Positions 8,977-17,209 of a stretch of DNA of 64,000 bases are shown one piece after another. Each line of letters opens with the position of its first letter. Position 1 is the first letter of the stretch. Source of the DNA: an uncultured Psychroserpens sp. (GTDB lineage: Bacteria; Bacteroidota; Bacteroidia; Flavobacteriales; Flavobacteriaceae); NCBI GenBank assembly GCA_947489585.1, contig CANLEE010000006.1:186001-250000 (forward strand). The letters are read 5' to 3'. Under the pieces are notes generated by a model that saw nothing but the letters and a program-made list of their open reading frames with translations, searched no databases and had not been told where the DNA came from. The position numbers and the translations under genes were made by a program.

Positions 8977-10560
8977 ATGACAATTACACAGTGGTTAATT
9001 TTTATAATAATAATCCAATGCATTCACGGACTTGGAACATGGAAATTATACGTTAAAGCTGGACGCCAAGCTTGGGAAGCCTTTATTCCTGTTTATAATG
9101 CAGTGGTGCTAATGAAAATTATTAACCGCCCGTGGTGGTGGACAATATTACTTTTCGTGCCAATTGTAAATCTAATTATGTTACCAGTGGTTTGGGTAGA
9201 AACAGCAAGAAGTTTTGGAAAAAATCAATATTTAGATACGTTTTTAGCTATTGTGACTTTAGGCTTTTATAATTTCTATCTCAATTATGTTGAAGATGTA
9301 GACTATGTTGAAAATAGAAGTTTAGATCCTAAATCAAGCTCAGGAGATTGGACAAGTTCAATATTATTTGCTATTGTTGCAGCTACGATAGTACATACTT
9401 ACTTTATTCAACCATTTACTATACCTAGTTCTTCTTTAGAAAAATCATTACTCGTTGGCGATTTTCTCTTTGTGAGTAAGTTTCATTATGGTGCTCGAGT
9501 CCCTATGACGACAGTTGCTACACCAATGGTTCATGATACGATACCAATCGCAAATATAAAATCATATGTGTTCAATGATAAAATTGAAGAGCATAAAACC
9601 TCATTAAAGAATAAATTGCAACTACCTTATATGAGGATCCCAGGGTTTGAAAGTATCGAACGCAATGATATTGTTGTTTTTAACCAACCCGCAGATACGC
9701 TTTTAAATATGAACGATTTTAATCCAGATCGTAATTACTACAAGCCTATCGATAAGAAAACAAATTTAGTAAAACGTTGTGTTGGTGTTCCTGGCGATTC
9801 ATTAGAAGTAAGAGATGGCTATGTTTACATCAATGGTAAGAAAAATGAATTACCAGATCGTGCTAAACTTCAATTTTCATATGATATTACTCTAAAAGGA
9901 AATGTCGCATCGTATCAAAGGTTGATGGAAATTTTAAAAACCTATGATATCACTGATACACCTTACCAAGCTGCTGATGGTGTTTTTATCATTCAAGCTA
10001 CTGAAGGTGCAGTTGCAAAGGCCAAAAATCATCCAAACATTGCCAGTATTTCAAGACGTACAACACCAAAAGGACAAGATGGTAATCTATTCCCTAGAGC
10101 TCCTCAATTTCCATGGAATTATGACAACTTTGGTCCTATTTATATTCCAAAGAAAGGAGAAACTGTAGCATTAAACATGGAAGTTTTACCTTTATATAAG
10201 CGTTTAATTTCAGAATATGAAGGCAAAAAAGTAGTCTCAAGAGGAAACCAAATTTTAATTGAAGGTGAACCAGCAACGTCTTATACATTTGATCAAGATT
10301 ATTATTGGATGATGGGAGACAACCGCCATAATTCTATTGACGCTCGAGCTTGGGGTTATGTACCATTTGATCATGTCGTTGGAAAACCTGTGTTTATTTG
10401 GATGAGTTGGGATGGTATTAAAAATCCACGTTGGGAACGTTGGTTTACAACAGTTGGTGGTTCTGGAAAGCCTACATCTTACTTGATACCCTTCTTAATT
10501 TTGCTAGCCGCTTGGTTTGGTTTTAATAAGTGGAGAAAACGTAAAAACTCTAGCAACTAA
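8977..10560 (+). CDS. lepB: Signal peptidase I with large N-terminal membrane extension
   Basis: A 527-residue inner-membrane serine protease that removes signal peptides from exported proteins. The first 120 residues hold three hydrophobic segments and a DUF5684-like region (WKLYVKAGRQAWEAFIPVYN); a further anchor precedes the catalytic part. The nucleophile is Ser153 in IPSSSLEKSL and the general base is Lys266 in LVKRCVGVPGDS; GDNRHNS near residue 448 is box E. A C-terminal hydrophobic segment (YLIPFLILLAAWFGF) ends the protein. The 113-residue Ser-Lys separation is about twice that of E. coli LepB, caused by an inserted segment between boxes B and D. It lies 63 nt after dapB. Confidence 0.93.
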   Translation: MTITQWLIFIIIIQCIHGLGTWKLYVKAGRQAWEAFIPVYNAVVLMKIINRPWWWTILLFVPIVNLIMLPVVWVETARSFGKNQYLDTFLAIVTLGFYNFYLNYVEDVDYVENRSLDPKSSSGDWTSSILFAIVAATIVHTYFIQPFTIPSSSLEKSLLVGDFLFVSKFHYGARVPMTTVATPMVHDTIPIANIKSYVFNDKIEEHKTSLKNKLQLPYMRIPGFESIERNDIVVFNQPADTLLNMNDFNPDRNYYKPIDKKTNLVKRCVGVPGDSLEVRDGYVYINGKKNELPDRAKLQFSYDITLKGNVASYQRLMEILKTYDITDTPYQAADGVFIIQATEGAVAKAKNHPNIASISRRTTPKGQDGNLFPRAPQFPWNYDNFGPIYIPKKGETVALNMEVLPLYKRLISEYEGKKVVSRGNQILIEGEPATSYTFDQDYYWMMGDNRHNSIDARAWGYVPFDHVVGKPVFIWMSWDGIKNPRWERWFTTVGGSGKPTSYLIPFLILLAAWFGFNKWRKRKNSSN

Positions 10561-10613
10561 AAGAAACAAATAATTCTGTGCATTTTATCATAAATTGGAA
10601 TTTCAGTTTGTAA

Positions 10614-11234
10614 ATGAACGTTTTACTACATCCAACATACTTTCCTAGCATTGCACATTTTGTTGCCATGTTGCAAGCAGATCATATTATTTTTGAAGTT
10701 TGTGATAATTACCAAAAGCAAACTTACAGAAATCGTGCTTCATTATATAGTGCTAATGGAAAATTAGACATTAATGTACCAGTCATTTATTCTCAAAAAA
10801 ATAGACAACTTTATAAAGATGTTGAAATTTTTAATGCTGAAAATTGGCAAATGCAGCACATGAAATCTTTAGAATCTGCCTATCGAACTTCACCTTTTTA
10901 TGAATTTTATATTGACGATTTGTCCCAATTGTTTGAAATAGAAGCAACTACAGTTATGGAATTCAACTTAAATTGTCTCAATGTTATTTTTGAATGCTTA
11001 CAATTGCCGTTTTCATACTCAAAAACAGATAATTTTGAATTAAAGCCAGACGGTGTTTTAGATGCCAGAGTATTAGCAAATAGTAGAAAAGAAATCAAGC
11101 AGAACTTTCAGCCTTATGCACAAGTATTTGATAGTAAACATGGATTTCTAAATAATTTGAGTATTCTAGATTTATTATTTAATGAAGGTCCAAATACCGA
11201 ATTATACTTAGAATCTCAACACTTGAATTTGTAA
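10614..11234 (+). CDS. WbqC family protein
   Basis: A 206-residue protein whose N-terminus (LLHPTYFPSIAHFVAML, then ADHIIFEVCDNYQKQTYRNR) is characteristic of the WbqC-like family. Members are found in polysaccharide and glycolipid clusters and are thought to act in modification of nucleotide-activated sugars, but the biochemical activity is not established. Here it follows lepB by 53 nt, with no sugar genes around, so the context does not help. Its stop codon overlaps the start of the DUF6122 gene (TAATG, 11232-11236). Confidence 0.85.
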   Translation: MNVLLHPTYFPSIAHFVAMLQADHIIFEVCDNYQKQTYRNRASLYSANGKLDINVPVIYSQKNRQLYKDVEIFNAENWQMQHMKSLESAYRTSPFYEFYIDDLSQLFEIEATTVMEFNLNCLNVIFECLQLPFSYSKTDNFELKPDGVLDARVLANSRKEIKQNFQPYAQVFDSKHGFLNNLSILDLLFNEGPNTELYLESQHLNL

Positions 11235-11542
11235 TGTTACAACCCATTGTTCATTACGGGATTCATTTTATTTTGCCTCTAATTATAGCACTAACTTTTT
11301 TCAAAAAGACATGGAAATCGGCTTATCTTATAATGCTTTGTGCTTTTATAATTGACTTAGACCATTTGTTGGCGACACCATTGTTTGACCCAAATAGATG
11401 CAGTGTAAATTTTCACCCACTACACTCCTACTATGCTATCGGAGCATATCTAATAGTAACCTTTTTTAAAATAACTAGGCACCTTGGCCTAGGGTTAGCG
11501 ATTCACATAATTGCAGATCAAGTAGATTGTTGGATGATGTAA
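11234..11542 (+). CDS. DUF6122 family small membrane protein
   Basis: A 102-residue integral membrane protein with three or four short helices and many conserved His and Asp residues: VHYGIHFILP, IDLDHLLATP, NFHPLHSYY and the terminal HIIADQVDCW. This pattern is reminiscent of LexA-regulated or YdjM-like membrane-bound hydrolases that bind metal within the membrane, but that is inference. It matches the Bacteroidota DUF6122 family in length and motifs. It is translationally coupled to the WbqC gene (TAATG) and converges with the minus-strand gene whose stop is 1 nt away, leaving no room for a separate terminator. Confidence 0.8.
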   Translation: MLQPIVHYGIHFILPLIIALTFFKKTWKSAYLIMLCAFIIDLDHLLATPLFDPNRCSVNFHPLHSYYAIGAYLIVTFFKITRHLGLGLAIHIIADQVDCWMM

Positions 11543-11543
11543 T

Positions 11544-12563
11544 CTATTTTAGTTTCACCCTAGCCATCACTGGATAATGATCAGAATACTTTACATCATA
11601 CGTCTTAAAGGCATTGATGTCAAAATTAGTATCTACTAAAACAAAATCAATACGTACAGGAAAGAACTTAAAATCATAAGTGCGACCAAAGCCATTACCA
11701 GCATTTACAAAGGCGTCTTTTAAATCACCTTTAATTTCTTTATAAACATAAGAATAAGCTGTATTATTAAAATCACCACTAATAATCATTTGATATGGAC
11801 ACTGTGCTTTGTGTTTTAAAAATAATTCGGCTTGTGATTGCTGCATTTTAAAAGTTGAACTAACTCGTTTAAATAAATTTTCTGAATTCTCTTTAGTAAA
11901 CTCCTCAGATGTTGGATCAATTCCAGAGGATTGCAGATGTACGTTATAAATACGTATTGTATCTCCATGTCTAACTATATCTGCAAAAATGGCATTATTT
12001 GATGTATTTGGAAATTCTATAGAACCAGAATTTATAATCGGAAACTTAGTAAAAATTGCTTGTCCGTTTTTAACTTTATTTCCCGAAAGTTCTTCGTATT
12101 TATAATAATCGTTTAAATCGACATCTTTATCTGGTCTGTATTCTTGCATACATAATACATCAGGTTTTTCTTCAGAAATAAAAGCAGAAATGTTTTGCTT
12201 AACATTAGGATCATCTATCCAGTTAAAGGCATTAAACAAACGCACATTATAATTCATTACTGAAAGATTCTGGCTATCATCTATGTGTGTTGACGAAGAA
12301 AATTTATAGAGCGAAAATAGGTGACTATATCCTAGTGCTAAAATTATAAGTGATAACAATAGTTGCTTTTTTGTCTTCAACAGCCAGTATAAAATAAATA
12401 AGAGATTAACAAGAATCAAAAAAGGAACAGCTAAACTCAGTACCGAAAGGAAAGCAAAACGTTTTGGTTCTAGATATGGCAAAAGGTAGGATAATAGCAA
12501 AGCAAATGCCATCAATGAATTGACAATAAACATTAGCTTCTCAAAACCTTTTAGTTTCCGCAT
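11544..12563 (-). CDS. Endonuclease/exonuclease/phosphatase-fold protein, membrane anchored
   Basis: A 339-residue protein with three N-terminal hydrophobic segments (residues 10-90) and a C-terminal EEP (exonuclease-endonuclease-phosphatase) domain. The family's metal-dependent active site is visible: MNYNVRLFNAFNW (Asn), MQEYRPD (Glu), ISGDFNNTAYS (Asp and Asn) and the final YSDHYPVMARV (Asp-His). In Bacteroidota such proteins are often secreted or face the periplasm; whether the substrate is nucleic acid, a phospholipid or a sugar phosphate cannot be told. It is the last gene of the minus-strand run that includes mutL and two rhomboid genes, 5 nt from its neighbour. Confidence 0.88.
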   Translation of the reverse strand: MRKLKGFEKLMFIVNSLMAFALLLSYLLPYLEPKRFAFLSVLSLAVPFLILVNLLFILYWLLKTKKQLLLSLIILALGYSHLFSLYKFSSSTHIDDSQNLSVMNYNVRLFNAFNWIDDPNVKQNISAFISEEKPDVLCMQEYRPDKDVDLNDYYKYEELSGNKVKNGQAIFTKFPIINSGSIEFPNTSNNAIFADIVRHGDTIRIYNVHLQSSGIDPTSEEFTKENSENLFKRVSSTFKMQQSQAELFLKHKAQCPYQMIISGDFNNTAYSYVYKEIKGDLKDAFVNAGNGFGRTYDFKFFPVRIDFVLVDTNFDINAFKTYDVKYSDHYPVMARVKLK

Positions 12564-12568
12564 ATAGA

Positions 12569-13456
12569 TTAATCTTTGCCTGATTTAAATAAAAATGTCT
12601 TTTCTTCTTTGGTTAAACTATCATAACCGCTTTTGCTTATTTTATCTAAGATAAGATCAACTTTCTTCTGGTTATTAAACTCATTAAATTCGTCTTTATT
12701 ATGACCAGCAAAGGCTTTCTTTTTACTTTTATGTACTGTTTTTAGTGTAGATTTTGACTTGAAAAGGTTTGCTACTCTATCCATGAATTTGCCAAAGCCC
12801 TTACCTATATCTTTTCCTTTTAAAAGTTGTGTTGCATAAGCATAGCCTAACAAACTACCTCCTAAATGTGCAATCATACCACCTTGGTTTACACCACTAA
12901 ACAAACGAATTAAATCAAAGGCTACAATAGCGACTCCTAAATACCATAATTTGATTTTTACTGTGAAAAATTTAGCTTCACGATACGGCATGTACGCGCA
13001 AATAAAAATAAGCAACGCATTAACTCCTGCAGAAGCACCTACAAGAACAGTAATCTTATCTACAAAAAATGCAGGCATAATATTATAAGCAAGAAGATAT
13101 AAAATTCCGCCAACTATAATGCCCATAAAATAAATATTCAACGATTGTTTCGTCGGAAATAAATTCACCATAGTTCTTGAAACAAAATACAAGACTAGCA
13201 TATTGAATATAATATGCAATGGGTCGTAATGCGCAAAGCCATAGCTAAAGATTGACCAAGGCTTCACTATAAAATCAGAAAAGCCATTTGGCAATTCTAA
13301 CCAGTCTAGCGTTCTTTCTCTAGGAATACGCCTTAAAACTCTTAATAACCATCCAACGAAAAAGACCAAAACATTTAAAGCTATGATCTTTTCAAAAACA
13401 TTAAGGTGTTTTAGTTTGTCTTTTATGTCGTGTGTTAACGATGTCATCGATCCCAA
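12569..13456 (-). CDS. Rhomboid family intramembrane serine protease (second of two)
   Basis: A 295-residue rhomboid protease. The catalytic dyad is intact: Ser142 in VGASAGVNAL and His197 in IAHLGGSLLGY. The HYDPLHIIFNMLVLY segment (residues 76-90) is the conserved loop and helix before the active site. Six hydrophobic segments are seen, followed by a basic cytoplasmic tail of about 85 residues with several KK clusters. The start overlaps the 3' end of the upstream rhomboid gene by 13 nt. The long tail and short spacing inside the membrane core set it apart from its neighbour, so these are diverged paralogues rather than a recent duplication. Substrates are unknown. Confidence 0.92.
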   Translation of the reverse strand: MGSMTSLTHDIKDKLKHLNVFEKIIALNVLVFFVGWLLRVLRRIPRERTLDWLELPNGFSDFIVKPWSIFSYGFAHYDPLHIIFNMLVLYFVSRTMVNLFPTKQSLNIYFMGIIVGGILYLLAYNIMPAFFVDKITVLVGASAGVNALLIFICAYMPYREAKFFTVKIKLWYLGVAIVAFDLIRLFSGVNQGGMIAHLGGSLLGYAYATQLLKGKDIGKGFGKFMDRVANLFKSKSTLKTVHKSKKKAFAGHNKDEFNEFNNQKKVDLILDKISKSGYDSLTKEEKTFLFKSGKD

Positions 13457-14178
13457 CGGTTTTTATTAAACTGTGTTTTTTTCCAATACCACATGATAAA
13501 GAATCCGGTAAGTGCACCTCCAACGTGAGCCATATATGCCGTATTATTTGGACTGAAGAAGGATTGCCCTGTTAGAGCTGATATAATATCTAATATAATA
13601 ATACCTGGTATAAAATACTTCGCTTTTATTGGTATTGGTAAGAATATCAACATCAATTTTGCCTCAGGGTTCATCATTCCAAAAGCGGCCAAAACACCCA
13701 TAATACAACCAGATGCTCCAACCATAGGAATAGAGAATACCTCATTTAATTTATCTCCAACAGCAGTGAAGACTTTATTATCACTTAGAACTTCTACAAT
13801 TCTATCATTAGACACTCCTCCATCAATTAAAACTTGCTTTAGTGGTAAGTACTCGAAATAGTGAAACCCTAATTGAAATAAAACAGCACCTAAACCAGCA
13901 GATATATATATAAACAAAAACTTCTTTGATCCCAACTGAGTTTCTACAGCTGTACCAAACATCCATAAGGCAAACATATTAAAGAGAATATGCATAACAT
14001 CTGCATGCATAAACATGTGTGTAAAAATCTGCCATGGCTTAAACATTGGATTCTCTGGAAAATATAAAGCAAACCATGCTCTAAATGGAACACCATTTTG
14101 AATAGCAAAGGTTCCAATAAACATGATAACGTTTATAATGAGCAAATGCTTTACTGTATCTGTTATACCTCTTATCAT
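13444..14178 (-). CDS. Rhomboid family intramembrane serine protease (first of two)
   Basis: A 244-residue rhomboid protease with catalytic Ser156 in VGASGCIMGVL and His218 in MAHVGGALTGF. The family's HMFMHADVMHILFNMFALW stretch (residues 54-72) precedes the third helix. Unusually, about 45 polar residues (roughly 107-150, including LIDGGVSNDRIVEVL) are inserted between the helix 3 region and the Gly-x-Ser-Gly loop; this form is common in Bacteroidota. It lies 6 nt after mutL and overlaps the next rhomboid gene, so it belongs to the same operon. Confidence 0.93.
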   Translation of the reverse strand: MIRGITDTVKHLLIINVIMFIGTFAIQNGVPFRAWFALYFPENPMFKPWQIFTHMFMHADVMHILFNMFALWMFGTAVETQLGSKKFLFIYISAGLGAVLFQLGFHYFEYLPLKQVLIDGGVSNDRIVEVLSDNKVFTAVGDKLNEVFSIPMVGASGCIMGVLAAFGMMNPEAKLMLIFLPIPIKAKYFIPGIIILDIISALTGQSFFSPNNTAYMAHVGGALTGFFIMWYWKKTQFNKNRWDR

Positions 14179-14184
14179 AAATTT

Positions 14185-16044
14185 TTACATAAATTTTTTA
14201 TCAAAATCATCAACACTCATCGTAATAAATGTCACCCTATTTGTAGGAGAAACCGAAGGTTCTTTACAAGCAAATAAACTGTTTACTAAATGTTCTTGTT
14301 CAATTTTGGTTAATGACTGTCCTGTTTTAATTGCTAAGCTCTTCGACATTGATTTTGCTAATAAATCTGTAGCACTAAAATTACTATCTGGTACTTCTTG
14401 CTCTACATCACTTATCAACTGTTCTAAGATAATAGAGACTTCACTTTCAGGAACATTAATTGGAACACCTGTAATCTCAATCGTTGTATTGTCAAACGAT
14501 GAAAACACAAACCCAGTATGCTCCAAATCCTCTTTTAGTTGAACCAATAATTCCATTTCTGTTTGAGAGAATTCTAATGCCAATGGAAATAATAATTGCT
14601 GACTTACAGCTTCTTTTACTGTTAGATGTTTCAAGAATCCTTCATATAAAATACGTTGATGTGCGCGATGTTGATCTAAAATCATCATCCCAGATTTTAT
14701 GGTGCTAATAATATACTTATTATGAAGCTGATATGTAGTTTGAGAAGTTTCAACTGATTTGTCTTCAGAAAATAAAGACGCATTTTCAGGCTCGCTTTCA
14801 AACTCAATTTCACTAAAACTGCGCTCAGTTTTTGTGCCTTTAGATTCTAGTCCAACATATAGACTTTCCCATTGCGTAGCTGATTCTTTTCGATATGGGG
14901 ATGAATGATGACCTGATTTAGATGTTGTTTTTTCTTCTTGAAACGGGTTAAATGTACGATCAACTTCTACTGTTGGCGTTGGCGCATTTTTGTTTTTATA
15001 ATCGTAAGGAGTATCTAAGTTCTTATCACGATCAAAATCTAATACAGGTGCTATATTAAATTGTCCTAGACTATGTTTCACTGATGAACGCAAAATGGCG
15101 TAGAGTGTATGTTCATCATCGAACTTAATTTCAGTTTTAGTCGGATGAATATTAATATCAATCGTTTTTGGATCAACCGTTAAGTTTAAAAAGTAACTTG
15201 GATAGCTTCCATCTTTTACTAAACCTTCATAAGCCGAATTTATAGCATGATTTAAATAAGCACTTTTTATAAATCGGTTATTGACAAAGAAAAATTGCTC
15301 ATTTTTGGTACGCTTTGCAAATTCTGGCTTACCAACAAAGCCTGAAATTTTTAAAACTTCTGTTTCTTCTTCAACAGGAACTAATTTTTCATTTGTTTTT
15401 CCGCCGAAAATATTAACTACACGTTGTCTATAGTTGCTCTTCGGAAGATTAAAACTCTCACTTCCATTATGATACATCACAAAAACAATATCTGGATGTG
15501 CTAAAGCTACACGATGAAATTCATCAATGATATGTCGTAACTCAACATTATTCGATTTTAAAAAATTACGTCGCGCTGGAATATTAAAAAATAAGTTTTT
15601 TACTGAAAGTGAAGTCCCTTTTGGAGTCACAGTAACATCTTGGTTTTTTATAGTACTTCCTTCTATTTCTATACGTGTACCTAATTCTTCCTGTTCCTGC
15701 TTGGTTTTTAATTCAACGTGAGCAATAGCTGCTATACTAGCAAGTGCTTCACCTCTAAACCCTTTGGTGTTTAGACTAAATAAATCTTCAGCAGAACGTA
15801 TTTTTGAAGTCGCGTGACGCTCAAAACTCAATCGCGCATCAGTAGCTGTCATGCCTTTTCCATTATCAATCACCTGAATTAAGGTTTTACCAGCATCTTT
15901 AATAATAAGCTTAATAGTGTCAGATCCTGCGTCGATAGAATTTTCAAGTAATTCTTTCACAACCGAAGCTGGTCGTTGTACAACTTCACCTGCCGCAATT
16001 TGATTTGCAACATGATCTGGTAGCAATTGAATAATGTCTGCCAT
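14185..16044 (-). CDS. mutL: DNA mismatch repair protein MutL
   Basis: A 619-residue GHKL ATPase that links MutS mismatch recognition to downstream steps. N-terminal ATPase motifs are complete: ENSIDAGSDTIKL, DNGKGM and TKGFRGEALASIAAIAHVE. A low-complexity linker (about residues 340-430) follows. In the C-terminal domain the endonuclease metal motif DQHA(x)2E(x)4E reads DQHRAHQRILYE (residues 457-468), with Ala changed to Arg and the first Glu to Gln. The protein ends soon after ACKEPSVSPTNR and lacks the CPHGRP motif of nicking MutL proteins. It therefore probably has no nicking activity. The start overlaps the end of the upstream small membrane-protein gene at one base. Confidence 0.95.
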   Translation of the reverse strand: MADIIQLLPDHVANQIAAGEVVQRPASVVKELLENSIDAGSDTIKLIIKDAGKTLIQVIDNGKGMTATDARLSFERHATSKIRSAEDLFSLNTKGFRGEALASIAAIAHVELKTKQEQEELGTRIEIEGSTIKNQDVTVTPKGTSLSVKNLFFNIPARRNFLKSNNVELRHIIDEFHRVALAHPDIVFVMYHNGSESFNLPKSNYRQRVVNIFGGKTNEKLVPVEEETEVLKISGFVGKPEFAKRTKNEQFFFVNNRFIKSAYLNHAINSAYEGLVKDGSYPSYFLNLTVDPKTIDINIHPTKTEIKFDDEHTLYAILRSSVKHSLGQFNIAPVLDFDRDKNLDTPYDYKNKNAPTPTVEVDRTFNPFQEEKTTSKSGHHSSPYRKESATQWESLYVGLESKGTKTERSFSEIEFESEPENASLFSEDKSVETSQTTYQLHNKYIISTIKSGMMILDQHRAHQRILYEGFLKHLTVKEAVSQQLLFPLALEFSQTEMELLVQLKEDLEHTGFVFSSFDNTTIEITGVPINVPESEVSIILEQLISDVEQEVPDSNFSATDLLAKSMSKSLAIKTGQSLTKIEQEHLVNSLFACKEPSVSPTNRVTFITMSVDDFDKKFM

Positions 16045-16331
16045 TAGCGTTTAAAGGAGAATATGGATAAATCGAAATCTATAATAAACAAAAAGACAAG
16101 AATTAAAACAGCAATAATGTATAACACCCGACGATTGGCGCCAGTAGTGTCATCATTAGTTTTATAATCATTAATAGCATTGCTAAACTTTGTTTTTAGT
16201 CCTTTATTGCTACTTGCAGTAACGCGATGTTCATCAAATTTGTGTTTCAATTCAAACGGACTTCCTTCACCTTTGTAGTAACGTGGTTGGTAACTATACT
16301 TCTTGTTTTTTCTTGTGCTTAAAATTCCCAT
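16044..16331 (-). CDS. Small single-pass membrane protein, basic N-terminus (paralogue of its neighbour)
   Basis: A 95-residue protein with a basic aromatic head (STRKNKKYSYQPRYYKG), a charged middle and a single C-terminal transmembrane helix (VLYIIAVLILVFLFIIDF). Its first 20 residues resemble those of the product of the next gene upstream (RQRKHKRFNYIPRHLRE), so the two are tandem paralogues. Homologues in databases are sometimes labelled riboflavin synthase subunit beta; nothing in the sequence supports that, and the label probably came from proximity to ribH. Predicted topology is N-in, tail-anchored. Function unknown. Confidence 0.75.
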   Translation of the reverse strand: MGILSTRKNKKYSYQPRYYKGEGSPFELKHKFDEHRVTASSNKGLKTKFSNAINDYKTNDDTTGANRRVLYIIAVLILVFLFIIDFDLSIFSFKR

Positions 16332-16335
16332 AATG

Positions 16336-16554
16336 CTATGATGTTTCGTAGTGAGTTAAAACAAACCATAATGCAATTATCATACCTAAAACTATTAAAA
16401 GCATTACAATTGAAACACTTCGTTTACCTTTATGCTTTCCTTGACCTCTAACAGATTCCCATTGTGTTCTGAGGTCTTCACCTTCTTTAGATTCTCTGAG
16501 ATGCCTAGGTATATAATTAAAGCGCTTATGTTTTCGTTGTCGAAACAAACTCAT
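16336..16554 (-). CDS. Small tail-anchored membrane protein
   Basis: A 72-residue protein: a basic head (SLFRQRKHKRFNYIPRHLR), a polar region with TQWESVRGQGKHKGKR, and one C-terminal helix (VSIVMLLIVLGMIIALWFVL). The head is shared with the gene 4 nt downstream. It is the first gene of the minus-strand mutL operon: an exact TAnnTTTG promoter box lies 22 nt upstream at 16576-16583. No function is known. Confidence 0.7.
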   Translation of the reverse strand: MSLFRQRKHKRFNYIPRHLRESKEGEDLRTQWESVRGQGKHKGKRSVSIVMLLIVLGMIIALWFVLTHYETS

Positions 16555-16575
16555 TACTAATCTAGTCTATTATTT

Positions 16576-16583
16576 CAAAAGTA
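16576..16583 (-). promoter_or_regulatory. -7 promoter element (TACTTTTG) for the mutL operon
   Basis: Read on the minus strand, TACTTTTG matches TAnnTTTG exactly and ends 21 nt before the ATG at 16554. No clear -33 TTTG is visible. Confidence 0.5.
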
Positions 16584-16708
16584 CAGAATTTACAAGGAAA
16601 ACTGCTCTATCAACTCCTAAAAATTGTTAACAAACGCAACTTTCTTTGGAAATATTAAAACTTATGATTGTTATCGTTTAAAGCGCAATTACTAAAAATT
16701 ATGAAAGA

Positions 16709-17194
16709 CTATTTATGACGTCTCAAATCTGCCATTTTAATAGCAGCTATCGCAGCTTCAGTACCTTTATTACCGTGTTTACCTCCAGATCGGTCTATAG
16801 ATTGCTGCATCGTATTATCAGTAAGTACACAGAAAATAACAGGCGTATCTGAATTAAGATTCAATTCTTTGATACCATGCGTGACTCCCTCACAAACAAA
16901 ATCAAAATGTTTGGTTTCACCTTGAATCACGCAACCAATAGCAATAACAGCATCAACTTGATACTCAACCATTTTTTTACTTCCGTAGATGAGTTCAAAG
17001 CTACCAGGAACATCCCATTTAATAATATTGCCTGCTAGTACTCCACAATCAATTAAGGCATCGTAAGCACCTTGATATAAGCCATTGGTAATGGTGTCGT
17101 TCCATTCAGAAACAACAATCCCAAACCGAAAGTTCTTCGCGTTTGGGATTGTGTTTTTATCGTAGTTAGATAAGTTATGATTTGCAGTTGCCAT
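16709..17194 (-). CDS. ribH: 6,7-dimethyl-8-ribityllumazine synthase
   Basis: A 161-residue cytoplasmic enzyme that condenses 5-amino-6-ribitylamino-uracil with 3,4-dihydroxy-2-butanone 4-phosphate, the penultimate step of riboflavin synthesis. Family motifs are in order: GIVVSEWNDTITNGL (substrate-binding Trp/Asn region), VPGSFELIYGSKKM, GCVIQGETKHFDFVCEGVTHG (with the catalytic His) and GKHGNKGTEAA at the C-terminus. The length is typical for the 60-mer or pentamer-forming enzyme. The start is 15 nt after the TPR gene, so both are probably one transcript. No other rib gene is in the window. Confidence 0.95.
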   Translation of the reverse strand: MATANHNLSNYDKNTIPNAKNFRFGIVVSEWNDTITNGLYQGAYDALIDCGVLAGNIIKWDVPGSFELIYGSKKMVEYQVDAVIAIGCVIQGETKHFDFVCEGVTHGIKELNLNSDTPVIFCVLTDNTMQQSIDRSGGKHGNKGTEAAIAAIKMADLRRHK

Positions 17195-17209
17195 AATAAC
17201 TAAAATTAA

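Noticed and set aside
14123..14542. A 139-codon plus-strand ORF opposite the mutL-rhomboid junction
   Set aside because: It lies fully within well-supported minus-strand genes, has no start context or recognisable motif, and spans two genes on the other strand.
16044..16331. Riboflavin synthase subunit beta as a name for the 95-residue protein
   Set aside because: The product is a tail-anchored membrane protein with no lumazine or riboflavin synthase motif; true ribH is at 16709-17194.
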